From Nostocaceae cyanobacterium CSSed10_463m (GTDB lineage Bacteria; Cyanobacteriota; Cyanobacteriia; Cyanobacteriales; Nostocaceae), in contig PWQB01000107.1 in NCBI GenBank assembly GCA_003556955.1, forward strand, positions 1 through 5,151: a stretch of DNA of 5,151 nt. Direction: 5' to 3'. Position numbers and translations under genes: made by a program. Within the stretch, counting starts at the first letter, position 1. Each line of letters opens with the position of its first letter. This document shows positions 4,019 to 5,151 of this stretch, one piece after another. The notes under the pieces were generated by a model. That model ran no database searches and was not told where the DNA came from. It saw only the letters and a list, made by a program, of their open reading frames with translations.

Positions 4019-5151
4019 ATGGCATCAGCGTTTTCCCCGGAATACTTAGCGCAACAACTTATCCAAAGCTTGGGTGAGCCGTTATCAGATAGAGAAATTG
4101 AAAGATGTTTGATTGGGGTGGAAATTGTTGAACCACCAGTAGCAAAGCAATTTTGGCAAGCAGCAAACGCACCTAATGGCATATATATCGTCCTGGGGGG
4201 TAAAGTCAGACTTTTAGATAGCTCCAATAACTTAATTACCACCTTGACAACAGGAGCATCATTTGGCGAACTGACCTTATTTACAGAAGAACAATTTAGC
4301 CCTTATGTGGCTAGAGCTTCTGTGAAATTAAAACTAGCTTATTTTCCGCAAGCATCTTTACAAGAGGTAATTCGCAAACATCCGAGTATTCGCGATCGCC
4401 TCAAACAACGTGCCGAACTGTGGGATTTACTGTTATTATGTTGCCAAACCTCCCTAGTTCCTCACAATGGGTCTGTAGAAGAAATACTCAGAGCTTTGGC
4501 TTTATTTGAGCGCCACACCGTTGAGGGTGACTCACTCCCAGTCAGCTTATTCCAAGATACCAAACTCTGGCTATTGCATCAGGGAGAACTACAGCACACA
4601 GATGGGAGCAGATTAACACCGGGAAACATCTACGTATATCCCCAGCAGGAAAATTGGCAGGCGACTCAACCCACAAAGGTTTACAGCCTGAAAAACGCTC
4701 ATTGGCCACTGGCATTAGAATACTGGCCGCAATTAGCCGAATTATCACAGGAACAGCCAGATGTTATACCAAATACACCTGTAACAGTAATTCCCCCCAG
4801 TTTAGTCAGACAGTTACCACTACCAGACCCAGAACCGAAAAAGAAGCAAAGAAAAGCCTATTTTCCCAGCCCTACAGTCAAAGCTGGGCATTGGTGGGGA
4901 CGATTAACCAAGCGGTATCCGTTCTATGAACAACAAAGCGCTGCTGACTGTGGAGCCGCTTGCTTGGTAATGATTAGCCGCTATTGGGGTAAGCGTTTAA
5001 GCGTCAATAGACTGCGGGATTTAGCTAATATTAATCGCACAGGTGCATCACTACGAGGTTTAACAACTGCGGCGGAAAGTATTGGTTTTACTACCCGTCC
5101 TGTTAAGGCCAGTTTGGATAAATTAGCACAACAAACCTTACCTGCGATCGC
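4019..5151 (+). CDS. ABC exporter with cyclic-nucleotide-binding-like and C39 peptidase domains (N-terminal part)
   Basis: The frame is open for 377 codons to the window end with no stop. Residues about 50-130 resemble a cyclic-nucleotide-binding fold: GIYIVLGGKVRLL (54-66), a FGEL cassette (82-85) and RAS (99-101). Residues 131-280 are a less recognisable linker with a Pro/Lys-rich end. A C39 peptidase domain starts near 300. In QQSAADCGAAC, Q305 is the expected oxyanion residue and C311 the catalytic Cys, with the family's six-residue spacing. The catalytic His and Asp, membrane segments and ATPase would lie beyond the window. C39 exporters (ComA, LcnC, HlyB relatives) cleave leaders after Gly-Gly and export the cargo across the inner membrane, usually with an HlyD-type adaptor. 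HetC of Anabaena is an exporter of this peptidase class, but identity with HetC cannot be claimed. Translation is probably coupled to the preceding helix-turn-helix gene. Confidence 0.9.
   Translation, partial: MASAFSPEYLAQQLIQSLGEPLSDREIERCLIGVEIVEPPVAKQFWQAANAPNGIYIVLGGKVRLLDSSNNLITTLTTGASFGELTLFTEEQFSPYVARASVKLKLAYFPQASLQEVIRKHPSIRDRLKQRAELWDLLLLCCQTSLVPHNGSVEEILRALALFERHTVEGDSLPVSLFQDTKLWLLHQGELQHTDGSRLTPGNIYVYPQQENWQATQPTKVYSLKNAHWPLALEYWPQLAELSQEQPDVIPNTPVTVIPPSLVRQLPLPDPEPKKKQRKAYFPSPTVKAGHWWGRLTKRYPFYEQQSAADCGAACLVMISRYWGKRLSVNRLRDLANINRTGASLRGLTTAAESIGFTTRPVKASLDKLAQQTLPAI
4392..4399. repeat. HIP1 octamer
   Basis: GCGATCGC lies in the exporter gene near the end of its cyclic-nucleotide-binding-like domain. 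Confidence 0.8.
5144..5151. repeat. HIP1 octamer
   Basis: GCGATCGC forms the last eight bases of the window, within the C39 peptidase domain. All three HIP1 copies are in the right-hand operon; none was seen in bases 1-3364. Confidence 0.8.

Noticed and set aside
4012..4242. Minus-strand frame of 76 codons
   Set aside because: It is antisense to the start of the exporter gene and has no family features.
4542..4929. Frames at 4542-4748 (minus) and 4654-4929 (plus, other register)
   Set aside because: Both overlap the continuous exporter frame, whose cyclic-nucleotide-like and C39 motifs show it is the real one.

Overview
The window looks like DNA from a filamentous, heterocyst-forming cyanobacterium of the Nostoc/Anabaena type. 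Three things point there. A small gene near 1.1-1.45 kb encodes an unmistakable HetP-family heterocyst-commitment protein. A G/C-rich inverted repeat about 650 bases upstream of it closely matches the HetR operator known upstream of hetP in Anabaena PCC 7120. Three copies of the cyanobacterial HIP1 octamer GCGATCGC lie in the right-hand coding part. The intergenic DNA is AT-rich and carries short dispersed palindromic repeats of a kind common in Nostoc genomes.

Layout. Bases 1-400 hold no convincing gene; there are small hairpins, and possibly the first codons of a leftward gene at the extreme left edge. A HetR-type operator lies at 403-431. It is followed by about 640 bases without a credible gene, probably an untranslated leader, and then the HetP-family gene (1079-1453) with a good terminator (1482-1520). 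From 1521 to 3364 there are 1.8 kb with no convincing protein gene but much local structure: a strong orphan terminator at 2122-2157 that implies an unidentified short transcript, a Shine-Dalgarno site leading straight into ATG-TAA, a second promoter/hairpin/T-run unit near 2440-2526, a 76-base nested inverted repeat, and two copies of a dispersed repeat. At 3365 an apparent two-gene operon begins. The first gene encodes a 210-residue protein with only the DNA-binding half of an IS630/Tc1-type transposase. The second, 21 bases later with a strong ribosome site, encodes the N-terminal 377 residues of an ABC transporter with a cyclic-nucleotide-binding-like domain and a C39 bacteriocin-processing peptidase domain. 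It is cut by the window end.

How it may fit together. C39 ABC exporters cut leader peptides after a double glycine and export the rest. In PCC 7120 hetP lies next to hetC, which encodes an exporter of this class. Here a HetP-family gene again lies near such an exporter, though 2.3 kb away and with terminators in between. The HetP-like protein also ends in a segment that reads like a cyanobacterial double-glycine leader (LEVV...IRGG) followed by only four residues. Processing of this tail by the exporter is an inference, not something the sequence proves, but it is the most interesting hypothesis the window offers.
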